Of a stretch of DNA of 64,000 nucleotides, positions 24,232 to 35,449 are shown in pieces (position 1 is the stretch's first letter; each line of letters begins with the position of its first letter). Location: the NCBI RefSeq assembly GCF_004193775.1, contig NC_041021.1:34111718-34175717 (forward strand), in the 5' to 3' direction. A model generated the notes under the pieces. The model was not told the origin of the DNA. It made no database searches and saw only the letters and a list, made by a program, of their open reading frames with translations. This stretch comes from Glycine soja (lineage: Eukaryota > Streptophyta > Magnoliopsida > Fabales > Fabaceae). The translations under genes and the position numbers were made by a program.

Positions 24232-27200
24232 CATCACTGTAGGAGGTGTGGGGGAATCTTTTGTGGCAGTTGTACTCAACAAAGAATGGTTTTACGTGGA
24301 CAAGGTGATTCACCTGTGCATATTTGTGAACCTTGTAAGAAACTAGAAAAAGGGAACATGGTTTTAGTTGCGACATGGACACAGGCCTGGGAAAGGTATT
24401 TTTATTTATTTTTCTTAATATGTCTTTCAAACTATGCAGTTTTGTTAGACTAACATTCATTTATTTTACTTTCATTATTACTACATGGTTCCATACTTTT
24501 TGAATATTCATTTCAATTTATCCAGGAAGCTTGAAATCAGCACCTAGAGATGAAAATGAAGTTTTGAACCACATTCTTGGTCAAGCCAGTGACAAAGTTC
24601 CCAGCAGACAAAGATCATTTGGCATTTCATCTTCTTCGAGTAATTCCAATTTTGATGAAAACATACGAAAAATTGTCTCAAATGACAAGCCTAATGTTTT
24701 GCGTATTGATTTGAGATCCACCACTCAAGATGAGTTACGTAAGCAAGCTTTGGAGGAGAAGAAGAAGCATAAAATTCTAAAATGAGAGGGGAAATCTGAC
24801 GAGGCGTTGAGAGCTTTGAAGAGAGGGAAGGAACTTGAGAGGCAAGCTGATGCTTTGGAAATTCAATTAAGAAATTCAATTAAGAAAATCTTGTAAGAAA
24901 AGTTTGCCTTCTAGAAACTTGTTTGACATGCTTAAGAAAGGCATTCCTACAGAGTCTGACAGAAAAACAAAGTCACTTTCTCATGTGGGTAGAGTAAAGG
25001 ACGATCTTACTTCCGAACTTAGAGAGCTGGGATGGTCTGATATGGATCTACATAATGAAGACAAAAAGTCATCAAACTTGAGTTTAGAGGGTGAATTCTC
25101 ATCACCGATTGGAGAAGCCTTTACAAAAACTGGTGAACAAAAAGACAACAAGATTGACAAGTCCCAAGTTGTTGCTCTGAAAAAAAAAATGCTCTAATGC
25201 TGAAGCGCAAGGGTAACCTAGTAGATGCCAAAGAGGAATTAAAAAGAGCTAAAATTTTAGAAAAGGAACTGGAAGAACAATAACTCCTTGCTGAAGCTGA
25301 AGATTTTGATGATGAGCTATCAGCATTAATTGTAGCATGAATAATGATAAAGAATTATCAAATATGCACGATCATAGGGATGGTTTTGATTTTGAACACC
25401 TTTTGGCCATTGTTGATGACCTTCATGGTAATTTTGAAGTGACCGATGAGGATATGATGGACCCCGCAATAGCTAGTGCTTTGGAATGAGTAGGTTGGAC
25501 CGAACCTGAAAATGCATCTTCCAAGTCACAAACCTTTGACAAAGAAGAATTGCTTAGTGAAATTCAGTCTCTTAAAAGAAAGTCTCTTAATCGAAAGCGA
25601 GCAGGTAATGTCGAAGAAGCAATGAAATTCTTGAAAAAGGCAAAGTTATTAGAAAGGGGTGTTAACAACTCTGGACCTGAAGATTATAATACTATGTCAC
25701 AAAAATACACTGTTGTAAGGAAAGGTGTGAGTTTTGAAATTGCTGGTACTAGATCAGACTCCATTCAACTAGATAAGAGAAATACTAGTGCCACTAATAA
25801 TGTTGCTTCCAGAGTCGCACCAAAAAGCAGATTGATGATTCAAAGAGAGCTTTTGAGTTTGAAAAAGAAGGCTCTCACATTGAGAAGGGAAGGAAAAATG
25901 AATGAAGCAGAAAAAGAAATGCAAAAGGGTGCAGCTCTTGAATGTCAACTGATGGAGATGGACAAGGCTATGAATGTTACAATATCACTGATAATCTTCC
26001 ACTGATAATGTCCCACATACAACACATATGCAAGCTGATTTCAGTAGAAGTCTGTCACTTGAGGAAGGAAGCGAAGATGACGTAACAGATCAAGATATGT
26101 CTGATCCAACACATCTTTCACTCCTTAGGGACTTGGGTTGGAATGATGACAATAATGATGTTTCTAATTCTCTAAGCAAGCCTTTGAAGAAATATGATGA
26201 TCATTTTGTGCCATTCAATGATGCTTCCTTAAGTAAACATTCTACAAATATCTTGGTTCAAGCGCCAAGAAGTAAAGCTGAAATTCAGAAGGAACTTTTA
26301 GGTTTAAAGAGAAAGGCCCTTGCTTTCAGACGTGAAGGGAAAGTTGAAGATGTTGAGGAAGTTCTTAAAATGGCCAAAGCATCAGAAGCCCAAATAGTAG
26401 AGATGGACACTGCAAAGAGTAAAGCACGGGTTGAGATTGTTGTCATGAAAGACAGACTTTTCAATCCTCTAGTTGATGAAGAAAGGTGATGGAAGCTTGC
26501 TTGTGGGGCTTCTATGGAGGCTGGATCTTTGAGCTTCAATGAGGTCCTTTAATGGTGATTTTCCACCATGGAGATGCAGCAGAAGACAAAAGAGAAGAGG
26601 TGAGAGGAGGCGCCATCCACTAGGGAATAAGCCATGGAAGAAGGAGCTTCACCACCAAGATGTGCCTTGGATAAGAAGCTTGGAAGGATGCTTCAATGGA
26701 GGAAAAGAAAGAGGGAGAGAAAGAGAGATGGGGGGAGCACGAAATTCAAGGAAAAAAAAGGGAGAGAAGTGGAACTTTGAAGTATGTCTCACAAGACTTT
26801 CATTCATCAAAGTTACAACAAGTGTTACACATGCTTCTATTTATAGACTAGGTAGCTTCCTTGAGAAGTTTTCTTGAGAAAACTTCCTTGAGAAGCTTCT
26901 TTGAGAAAACTTCCTTGAGAAGCTAGAGCTTAGCTGCACACAACACTCTCATAACTAAGCTCACCTCCTTGAGAAGCTTCCTTAAGAAGATTCCTAAAGA
27001 AGCTAGAGCTTAGCTACACATACCTCTCTAATAGCTAAGCTCACCTCCTTGAGATGAGAAGCTAGAACTTAGCTACACACCCTCTATAATAGCTAAGCTC
27101 ACCCCTATGACAAAAAACATGAAAATACAAAAACAAAGTCCTTACTACAAAGACTACTCAAAATGCCCCAAAATACAAGGCTAAAACCCTATACTACTAG

Positions 27201-28100
27201 AATAGCCAAAATACAAGGCCCAAACGAAGGAAAAACATATTCTAATATTTACAAAGATAAGCGGGCTCATACTTAGCCCATGGGCTCGAAATCTACCCTA
27301 AGGCTCATGAGAACCCTAGGGCCTTCCCATGGATCTCTAGCCCAATCTACTTGGAGTCTTCTACCCAATGCCCTTGCGGGATAGGATTGCATCAAAAGGG
27401 ACATGGTTATTTTAGAATAGGATATGCATGACCCTACATTGAATTCAATGCTTACTAATCTAGGTTGGAAGGATGATGAATCTGAACCTATGACTATAAA
27501 AGAAGAGCCTGTTAAGGAAGCTACTGTTAGGTGTAAACATATTGTGGATCTATATGCACTTGATTCCTCTTTAGGCATTCCTACTATAGCTTTGAGATGT
27601 AAGGGAGAGATTCAAAGGGAAATTTTAACATTGAAAAGGAAGGAACTTGCTCTTTGGCGCAAGGAAGAGATAGAAGAGGCTAAGGAAATTTTGGGCCAGT
27701 CTAAAACTTTGGAAGGCCAAATAGAAGATTTTGGTAACCAGAACAAGGACTTGTCACTTAATGTTTCCATGTATGAACAATCTGTTTTGTCTTAATCATC
27801 TATCTTGCAGGAAAGGCTTGGGAGTTTAGGAGTAAGTCAAGACAAAGACATCATAGAAGAGATACAACAATCTCAAATCCATATTCCTTTTCTAGTCATA
27901 AACATAGCTACGTAAAAGGGTGTAAGTCAAGACAAAGACATCATAAAAGAGATACAACATGATACATGTGTACTGATTCTTGAATCCTGTTTCTTTGAAA
28001 TTATATAGGTGGGAAGGACAAGGGGCTTATGATAGATCACGAGGAAATAGAAGGAATTGGTAATGTTTTTCAGTGTTGACTGATGAATGTTAACTTCAAC
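24232..28100 (+). pseudogene. FYVE / coiled-coil phosphoinositide-binding protein, pseudogene
   Basis: An exon starting after a TTTCAG acceptor encodes HHCRRCGGIFCGSC, the core of a FYVE zinc finger that binds phosphatidylinositol 3-phosphate on endosomes. Donor GT at 24396 and acceptor AG at 24525 bound a 130-bp intron. Later sequence has repeated helical units of the type LKRKALxxRREGKxxEAE, as in large plant FYVE/coiled-coil proteins of the Arabidopsis At1g61690 type (from memory). Damage: a one-base insertion before 24360, in-frame stops near 24365 and 24783, more stops and frame changes after 25190, and a missing first FYVE exon. A solo LTR at 26487-27394 interrupts it; coding resemblance resumes at 27395 and fades after about 27950. 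Confidence 0.85.
26487..27394 (-). mobile_element. Family A solo LTR in the FYVE pseudogene
   Basis: 908 bp, flanked by a perfect duplication AAAGG (26482-26486 and 27395-27399). On the minus strand it starts TGATGCAATCC and ends TTCCATCA. No internal region remains. Removing it and one duplication joins VDEER to the downstream block so that the FYVE reading frame is continuous across the site. It carries GCTTAGCT/AGCTAAGC words (26925-27105). Confidence 0.93.
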
Positions 28101-28535
28101 ACTGTATAGTGCAGATTAAATAATTTCTTTCTAACATTAGATATTAGATTAATTGACCACAAGTGTAGAAGCAAAGCTTCATGGTGAATCAAAGGTGATT
28201 CAAAGGTGTTTTGATGATAACAATGATAACAAAAGATGATGACAAAGGAGATGACAAAAAGCTCAAAGATCAATCAAAGAACAACTCAAGTGAATCAAGA
28301 ACAGTTCAAGAGTTCAAGATAAGAATCAAGAAGAATTCAAGGCTCAAGAAGAAAGTTTAGAGTCAAGAATCAAGATTCAAGGTTCAAGATCTCAAGAATC
28401 AAGATCAATATTCAAGACTCAAGATTCAAGAATCAAGAGAAGGCTTAATCAAGAAAAGTATGAGAATTTTTTCTCAGAAATTGAGTAGCACATGATTTTT
28501 CTCAAAACATGTTTACCAAAGAGTTTTTACTCTCT

Positions 28536-28773
28536 GGTAATCGATTACCAGATTTCTGTAATCGATTACCAGTAGCAAAATTGTTTTGAAAAAGTTTTCA
28601 AATTGAATTTACAACGTTCCAATTAATTTCAAAAAGTTGTAAATGATTACAATGTTTTGGTAATCGATTACCAGTGCCTTTGAACGTTGAAATTCAAATT
28701 CAAATGTGAAAAGTCACATCCTTTCACATAAAATCCTTGTGTAATCGATTACACTAATTTGGTAATCGATTAC
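28536..28773 (+). promoter_or_regulatory. Three paired GTAATCGATTAC palindromes (B1)
   Basis: Centres lie at 28542/28563, 28644/28665 and 28746/28767: 21 bp inside each pair and 102 bp between pairs. The site at 28644 is decayed (GTAAATGATTAC) but keeps its position. The array lies 136-360 bp upstream of the TATA box. Confidence 0.92.
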
Positions 28774-28902
28774 CAGTGACTGTTTCTGAATAAATCAAAA
28801 GATGTAACTCTTCAAAAGTTTTTTACTTTTTCAAATTGGTTTTGAGTTTTTCTAAAAGTTATAACTCTTCTAAATGGTTGTCTTGACCAGACATGAAGAG
28901 TC

Positions 28903-28908
28903 TATAAA
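28903..28908 (+). promoter_or_regulatory. Putative TATA box (B1)
   Basis: TATAAA within GTCTATAAAAGCAAGG. The same word occurs in reverse at 35913-35918 and 46792-46797, each 135-136 bp from the nearest palindrome centre, so the distance is fixed in three copies. Confidence 0.7.
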
Positions 28909-29091
28909 AGCAAGGCTTTGTTTTGCATTTCAATAATCTTGAACACTTATTTCATACAATCATTTACAAGCCTTGAATCTCTTTGAACCTCTTCTTCTTC
29001 TTTGTACCAAAAGCTTTATGAAGTTTTCTGGTTTTCCAAACCTTGAAAACTTGTGCTATTCATCTTTTCATTCTCTTCTCCCTTTGCCAAA

Positions 29092-29350
29092 AAGAATTCG
29101 CCAAGGACTAACCGCCTGGATTCTTTTTGTATCTCTCTTCTCCCTTTTCCAAAAGAACAAAGGACTAACCGCCTGAATTCTTTTGTGTCTCCCTTCTCCC
29201 TTGTCAAAGAATTCAAAACGACACAGTCTGAGAATTCTTTTGATTCTTCCCATTCCCTTATACAAAAGTGTTCAAAGGACTAACCACCTGAGAATTCTTT
29301 TGTATCCCCATTCACAAAGTATCAAAGGTTTAACAGCCTGAGATCTTTGT
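29092..29350 (+). repeat. Degenerate tandem repeat in transcribed LTR (B1)
   Basis: About five units of 50-66 bases, each starting with a GGACTAACCGCCTGA-like word (near 29096, 29161, 29222, 29278 and 29330), followed by ATTCTTTTGT and a pyrimidine-rich stretch. Both strands stay open over much of it, which gives spurious ORFs. The same tract, reversed, occurs at about 35460-35720 and 46360-46610. Confidence 0.85.
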
Positions 29351-29355
29351 CTTAA

Positions 29356-29474
29356 CACATTGGAGGGTACATCCTTTGTGGTACAAGTAGAGGGTACATC
29401 TCTTGTGGATCAGTTCTAGTGGAGGGTACATCCACTAGGGTTTCAAAGAGAACAAGGGAGGGTACATCCCTTGT
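29356..29474 (+). repeat. Hairpin array with common GGGTACA centre (B1)
   Basis: Four consecutive inverted repeats share the centre GGGTACA. Perfect 8-bp stems: CTAGTGGA with TCCACTAG (29416-29438) and ACAAGGGA with TCCCTTGT (29452-29474). The first (29356-29380) pairs 7 of 9. The second (29383-29406) is a hybrid that pairs with one bulged base and looks like a fusion of two hairpins still separate in copy B3. Confidence 0.9.
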
Positions 29475-29778
29475 GGATCTTTTCTTGTAAAAGGATTTTT
29501 ACAAGGTTGAAAGAAATCCCAAGGACCGCAGGTCGCTTGGGGACTGGATGTAGGCACGGGTTGTTACCGAACCAGTATAAAAACACTTGTGTGTTTGTTT
29601 CCTTCTTCCCTACTCTTTTACTTTCCGCTGTGCATTTAATTTCCGCTTTTAATTTCTGTTAAGTTTCTCTTCTACTCCATATTCTCTTAACAACATAAGT
29701 AAAAGCCTTAGAAGAATAATTTTTTAATTAGTAAAGGTTTAGGAATAATTAATTCAACCCCCCCTTCTTAATGGTGTT

Positions 29779-31196
29779 GTAAGTTAACTTTGAATGTTGA
29801 ACTATAAAAAGATGTTGAACTAATGAACCAAGCACTGAAAAATAATTGTTATCTACGTTAACTTTTTCTTATGATGAAATATATCCATCTGTTGATAACT
29901 TCTAGATAGTGATATGCAAGATTTTATCCATTTTGCAGTTATTCAACATGCATGATGCTTGTGACTTAGCTATATAAACCAATATATATAGGAAAAATGT
30001 ACCTTGGTTAAATTTTCTAAAATCACACTAAAATGGCAATTGTATGTATAACTGATTAACATATGGATAGAACACCCATAACAAGCAGACATTAATTTTT
30101 CATATGGATAGAAACTAATTAACATTAGCATCAATACTCCTATATGTATAACTGACAAACATTGACTTTAATACACTCTATCTAGCTAGCTAGGGGTGAT
30201 GCAATTCCTAAAACAATTAATGATAACCTAGCCTGCAGGTTGCTAATACACAAAATTCATACTATATGATCATATGAATACAAAGTCCATGATTTATAAT
30301 TAACCATGAAGCGTAATAGTACTAGCTAAGGAATAATTAATGGTTAACTTTAATAAACCAATTGACTCTAAGGATGCTTATACAAGTTTCATGATGAATG
30401 GCGTGTGTATGTATGAAGGCATAAAACCGAATCCACGATGTACCTAGCAAAATATTGTCATTGTATCACCATAAAATTATTCTGTTTGTGTGTCTTTCCT
30501 AATATCATAACATGCATTACTCCCAAAGGATCTCACATACTTCTATTCCTATTATTTTAACAAAAAAAACCATCACATGCGTTAAAGTCTTGGTGCTATG
30601 TATGTTTTGTGTCACACACTGTTCATCTCCCTATCCTATATGTTGATTTTGCTTTCCTTTCTCCATTTCACATGCCGTTAGAACATATAACATTCTGTTT
30701 GATATATACTGTTCATTTTTTTCCAATGAACAGTGTACTTTGCATTAAATGCCACTGTCAATATTTTTACCTAGGATACTGGTTTCCATGAGTCTATTAC
30801 TCCAAATAAACATGGAGAAAAAATATATGAATAGTCAAATGAAAAAAGTATTTGTATCATGTAAACCTAGAGACTAAAGCAAAATGCATCAATATGCCCC
30901 ATCGGTGATACACACAACTCCCTTTACTCAGTTCATATTAATTCACTTCATAATTTCAAAAAGTAGCATTTTTCCCCACTTTAATAACATAGATCAATCA
31001 AATCAATTAGTCCACGATCTACACATCTCGAATGAATCAAAACGACAACTTTTATGAAAGGAAAAGTTTCACTTTTTTTCCTTATTATAGCATATGTTCT
31101 ATATCCGCGATATAATTCAAGTTTCACACACGCGCACATAAAACAAAAAAAGAGGTACTATAACCTACCTGATAATTTATCACCTTAATGACCAAA
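29779..31196. other. No recognisable gene
   Basis: AT-rich intergenic-looking sequence. I see no coding frame with family resemblance, no RNA gene and no clear repeat. Confidence 0.6.
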
Positions 31197-31315
31197 CACT
31201 ACTAGGAATTTGTGTTTTTACGATAGGCATCTTACGACGGTTCTTCTGGAACCGCCTTAAAAAATAAGGCGGTGGTATTTTTGTTATTATTTTAGCAAAG
31301 AAACTTTTTACGATG

Positions 31316-31355
31316 CACATTCTAAGACGGTTATTGAAAACCGCCTTAGAATGTG
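31316..31355. repeat. Subterminal inverted repeat
   Basis: Two 17-base arms (31316-31332 and 31339-31355) with one mismatch and a 6-base spacer, built on CACATTCTAAGACGGTT. Related inverted repeats occur at the other end of the element, as expected for transposase-binding subterminal repeats. Confidence 0.85.
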
Positions 31356-31939
31356 TGTTGGTCATAAAAAATTACGACGGGTCATTAAAAACCCGTTGCT
31401 ATCTCAGTTGAATTTAAAAGCCCAATGTATGAGTCCACGCGCAGCCAACAAAAATCTCTCGAACTCTTGAGCTTCCGCGCAGCAAGCTCGATCTCTCGAA
31501 CTTCCGCGGCCACCCTCCGTCAACAAGTTTGCCTTCCCTTGGTGAAGAGATCCGTCGAAGTGCATCATCTCTCTCTCACTTGCGGCATTGTGTGTCTCAT
31601 TGGGCAAAAACCATAGGCCCCAATCCCATGAAGGATAAGAAGCAGAGGCTCCGCTTAGTTCTGTTATGATGTAGAGGTGCGGTAAATCTCTCTTTCTCTC
31701 ACTCACTCACTCACTACTTTGATTTTGTGTTGATGATGTTGTAGAAGAAGAAGAATGGTGGCGGAAACAGCAACAACAAGGAGAACGAAGACTCCACCAT
31801 CACCTAAAGCATTCGAGCATGTTTCTTTATGTGGAGTTGTCTGTGGTATCCATCCCCACATATTCTCATTTCAATTTGCATTTGCATTTGCGTTTCATTT
31901 GGCGTTTTGTTTCCTTCAGGAAGCTTCATTTGGGCATCG

Positions 31940-32051
31940 ATGGCCTCGTTCGATGAAGCTCCTCCCAGAAACTCCAAGAACGGCGAGAAGATCTTCAAAA
32001 CCAAGTGTGCTCAGTGCCACACCATCGACAAAGGTGTCGACCACAAACAAG
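31940..32051 (+). pseudogene. Cytochrome c, captured first exon
   Basis: The frame starts [17 protein letters not shown] and contains the haem-attachment motif CAQCH, then KGVDHKQ, and stops at a GT donor (32052) where plant cytochrome c genes also have an intron. Cytochrome c carries electrons between complexes III and IV in mitochondria. I found no second exon with the rest of the protein (no NLNGLFGR or later motifs) up to 34840. Differences from the usual plant sequence (GVDHKQ instead of GAGHKQ) suggest a decaying copy. It lies between CACTA-like ends, so gene-fragment capture is the simplest reading; a host gene invaded by ends on both sides is less likely. Confidence 0.85.
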
Positions 32052-32361
32052 GTATCTATCGTCACTCATCACCTTCACTTTAAAGTAAAGCTCCTTGATT
32101 TGATGATTCAAAAGTCTTAGTTGTATTGTAATTATTGCAATATCTATGACAAATCCAAAGAATGTATGTAACTAACCAATGAGTTTTGATTTCAACTATC
32201 AACAGTAGCAATAGTGACTAAGACTAATTATGCATGACATGACGAATCTAAATCCATAAAGTCTAAAAGGCTTCATAAATTGTATTATCTCTTAAATTAA
32301 GGTAATTAAGCATCAGAGATCAAATGCCATAACATTGACATAAGCATCAAATAGAATTAGC

Positions 32362-32377
32362 CTACTACTACTACTAC

Positions 32378-32411
<34 letters not shown>
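32362..32411. repeat. (CTA)n-(AAT)n microsatellite
   Basis: About six CTA units followed by about eleven AAT units. Confidence 0.95.
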
Positions 32412-34697
32412 TCAATAAATTAAAAAGAATAATATGGATTAAGTAAGCATACTTCGCTATTAATTTCAAGATTTTGCAACTTTGGGCATGGCTAAAGAGC
32501 TGAAAAGAGGGTTATGACATTTTTAACTGTTTTCCAATCAAAATCAATGCATAGAGTAGCCAGGTTCTCAAATATTCCACCAAAGCTCAAAGTTGTTCCT
32601 TAGATGACATGTACATCAATAAAGTTGATTACATTACAAAAGAAATAGAAAAAAATATCAAACAATAATATCAAGCTCAATGCATACAATAGCTAAGTTC
32701 TCAAATTTACTAGAAAAGCTTGAAGTTCAACCTTGACAACTATGAGGCAATAAATAAATACAACTATAAAAGAAATAGATGAAAATATCAAACAATAATA
32801 TTACACAACCTAAAAGTCATAACCTATGTTTACACTGAATTCAAATAGACTCTTGAGTGTTAGAGTCAGACATATAATAAACAGAGAAAATTTCTACGCC
32901 AAAACGACGATATATAAAAACTATTCATATCTCTTCACTTACTAACAATAACATTTTTCCGAGGTTGCAATTTGTTCCTATAAAAAATGGACTCAAACCC
33001 TACCTAAGTTTTGCCTTCATCAAAGACATATTGTAGGTAATTTACATAGCAGGGGATTTCATTCACTGCTTCTAAGGATGGGGTGGTCTAATATGAAGCA
33101 ATCAAGAAATTTTCATGCTTTGCCGAAAAAGGGATTCAAATTGATTCACGTTGCAAACAATCATGACCAAAGGATCTAGTGGATTTCATCATCTCACATC
33201 ACATATTTTCTATGTCCAGGCACATACCTTCTTTAACACCAAATTGTGACTGGTAACTCCTCAGTTCTTATGAAAGCTTTTTGTTCTACTCCATTATCAT
33301 AACTGTGTTCACGTGTGAGTGAGGATTACTTTACCATTGATAATAACAAATCTTCAGCTTCAAATTCTTCATTCATAGAAAATCTTTATTTTTCAGACAA
33401 CCATTCTTGCAAAGCCTTACAAGATGCAATTGATATTTAATTGAATCGTGTAGATGTTGAAAGAAAAATTGTTGTTTGGGAGTATATTTTGGTCTGGAAT
33501 GATATGGATACATTGTTAAGGCCAAAAAGTAGGAACCACTTCGTTTCCCTTATGTTTCCAATGTAATTATGAATGTCCTTGCATACTTGACTTAGCAAGA
33601 CCAACTACTCTTATGGTGGCAACAAGGGTTGAGGTGAACAATGGTGCTTTCTAGTGTCGAAACCATAACACGGCTGTTGTAATGGTTGCAACTCTGTTGT
33701 TTGTCAAGGCTAAAGGAGTCTTGGTTGAGCTGACACTATCATATTGTTATGGTTTTATGGACAAAAGTGTCAACATGATGCAATAAATTGCATTAGAGTT
33801 TTATGTTCTATTACTTAGAGGAATCAACGCATGTATATGGAGAGGATATGGCTAGAGGGATGGGAGGCAATATCATTATTATCTCTTCTCTGATGAGCAT
33901 AGCTCTGGGGTTACAGGGTTGGTTCTTTTGTAATACATCTAGTTTTCCAATCAACAATACAACTTATATATCTCTTTAATTCAGATTCCTATCACATAAC
34001 ATGGTTTCATAGCTTCCATGTAATATAATTCACAAGTCTAATCCTTATATTACAAACAGAAGAATAAAGTTTGTGGTCTCGAACTCCCACATGTGGGCCT
34101 CTCCTTTAAATAATTAAACATATATAAATTCATCAAGAATCAACTAATATCTTATTTTACCCACTAAACAATACCTAATCCCTTATTCTTTATCTATTTT
34201 AACATAACATGTACGTCTATGAACTAAACTAAGATTAGTTGTATAACTGCACAACAAATTAGGGAGAAATAATTTCCATCTTTGCATCCTGCATAGTTTG
34301 TTCTTTGTGAACTCGTAAATTATAGGTACCATAAAAATTTTAACTCAAAATCCAATCTAATATGTTGATTAAACAAAGAAAATGTTGCGCTGCTTGCTCA
34401 TAATTAATTTTGAAAAAAGTATTAAATAAAAAAATATATGTCATAGTGGACTAACCTGGCTGAAGATGGCCAGAGGCGTGCGACACCAGGGACACAGAGG
34501 AACGCTATTTCAAACTGGGGCACAAGAGGCGCGATGAATATGGAGGCCAAACGTTAGCTCTGAAACACAGTGTAGTGTTTTTTACCTCGCACGCGAGAGG
34601 CGCCACATTAATTAGGGTAACAAAAGCGACGACGGTCCTTCAGCCAAAACCGTCTTCATTTCAGCTTCCCATAATTACAAAAATGTCACACAATTTC

Positions 34698-34812
34698 ATT
34701 CTAAGACGGTTATGTAAAATCGTCTAAGAATGTGCGACGTAAAAACCAAATACATAGCCCCTAATTACAATATCACATTCTAAGACGGTTATTATAACCA
34801 TCTTAGAATGTA
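34698..34812. repeat. Subterminal inverted repeats, right end
   Basis: Two inverted repeats: 34698-34735 and 34774-34812, each built on CATTCTAAGACGGTT with its complement. They mirror the one at 31316-31355. Confidence 0.8.
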
Positions 34813-35293
34813 TGTCGTAGAAGCACCATTTCCAGTAGTGAGTAAAAACATTTTACCTATGATAAATTATTTTTCATAATTTCAACTTATACACTATATG
34901 AAAATTTGTTAGTATCAACTACTAAAAATGTTTAATAACATAGTAAAGTCCATTACGAATTGCACTACTGTTGGATCAAGTGGCCTCGGAATAATTAAGA
35001 AGGGGGGGTTGAATTAATTATTCATAAACCTTTACTAATTAAAAATTTACTCTTCTAAGACTTTTACTATATTGTTAAGTAAATAAAGAGTAGAAAAGAA
35101 ACTTAACCAAAAGTAAAAGCGGAAATTAAAATGCACAGCAGAAATTAAAAGAGTAGGGAAGAAGGAGACAAACACACAAGAGATTTTATATTGGTTCGAC
35201 AACAACCCGTGCCTACATCAAGTCCCCAAGCGACCTGTGGTCCTTGAGATTTCTTTTCCAACCTTGTAAAAATCCTTTTACAAGCAAAGATAA

Positions 35294-35449
35294 AGAAGGG
35301 ATGCATCCTCCCTTGTTCTCTGTGAACAACCTAGTGAATGTACCCTCCACTAGAACTGATCCACGAGAGATGTACCCTCTCTTGTTCTTAGTCAAACCCA
35401 AGTAGATGTACCTTCTACTTGTACCACAAAGGATGTACCCTCCAATGTG
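35294..35449 (-). repeat. Hairpin array with GGGTACA centre (B2)
   Basis: Five inverted repeats equivalent to those of B3. On the plus strand the centre is TGTACCC in three, TGTACCT in one and TGCATCC in one. One stem has a mismatch (CTAGTGAA with TCCACTAG). Stem arms still differ between hairpins but match within each. Confidence 0.85.

Larger units (their letters stand above)
28164..29778 (+). mobile_element. Family B Copia-like solo LTR (copy B1)
   Basis: It starts TGTAGAAGCAAAGC and runs to a C-rich block (AACCCCCCC TTCTTAA) near the LTR end. It is homologous in reverse to 34969-36567 and 45871-47523. The last roughly 26 bases expected from those copies are replaced by unrelated sequence, so the 3' end is truncated or rearranged and I found no target duplication. 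It contains the palindrome array, a TATA box, a tandem-repeat tract, the hairpin array and a conserved block (GGACTGGATGTAGGCAC near 29540). Copia-like assignment rests on likeness to the LTR of the element at 52713. Confidence 0.88.
31197..34840. mobile_element. CACTA-like DNA element carrying a cytochrome c exon
   Basis: The left end reads CACTACTAGGAAT and the right end, complemented, CACTACTGGAAAT, an imperfect terminal inverted repeat of about 25 bases. Subterminal inverted repeats built on ACATTCTAAGACGGTT occur near both ends (31316-31355, 34698-34735, 34774-34812). No transposase is seen, so the element is non-autonomous. The 3-bp flanks (AAA and AGT) do not match, so I could not confirm a target duplication. 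It contains a cytochrome c first exon and a microsatellite; the remaining roughly 2.5 kb shows no gene I recognise. Confidence 0.7.

Noticed and set aside
29016..29283. Overlapping open frames on both strands
   Set aside because: They come from the tandem repeat in the family B LTR, recur at 35522-35798 and 46359-46646, and have no domain.
31404..31706. Open frames upstream of the cytochrome c exon
   Set aside because: No recognisable family; the region is inside the CACTA-like element and probably untranslated or captured non-coding DNA.
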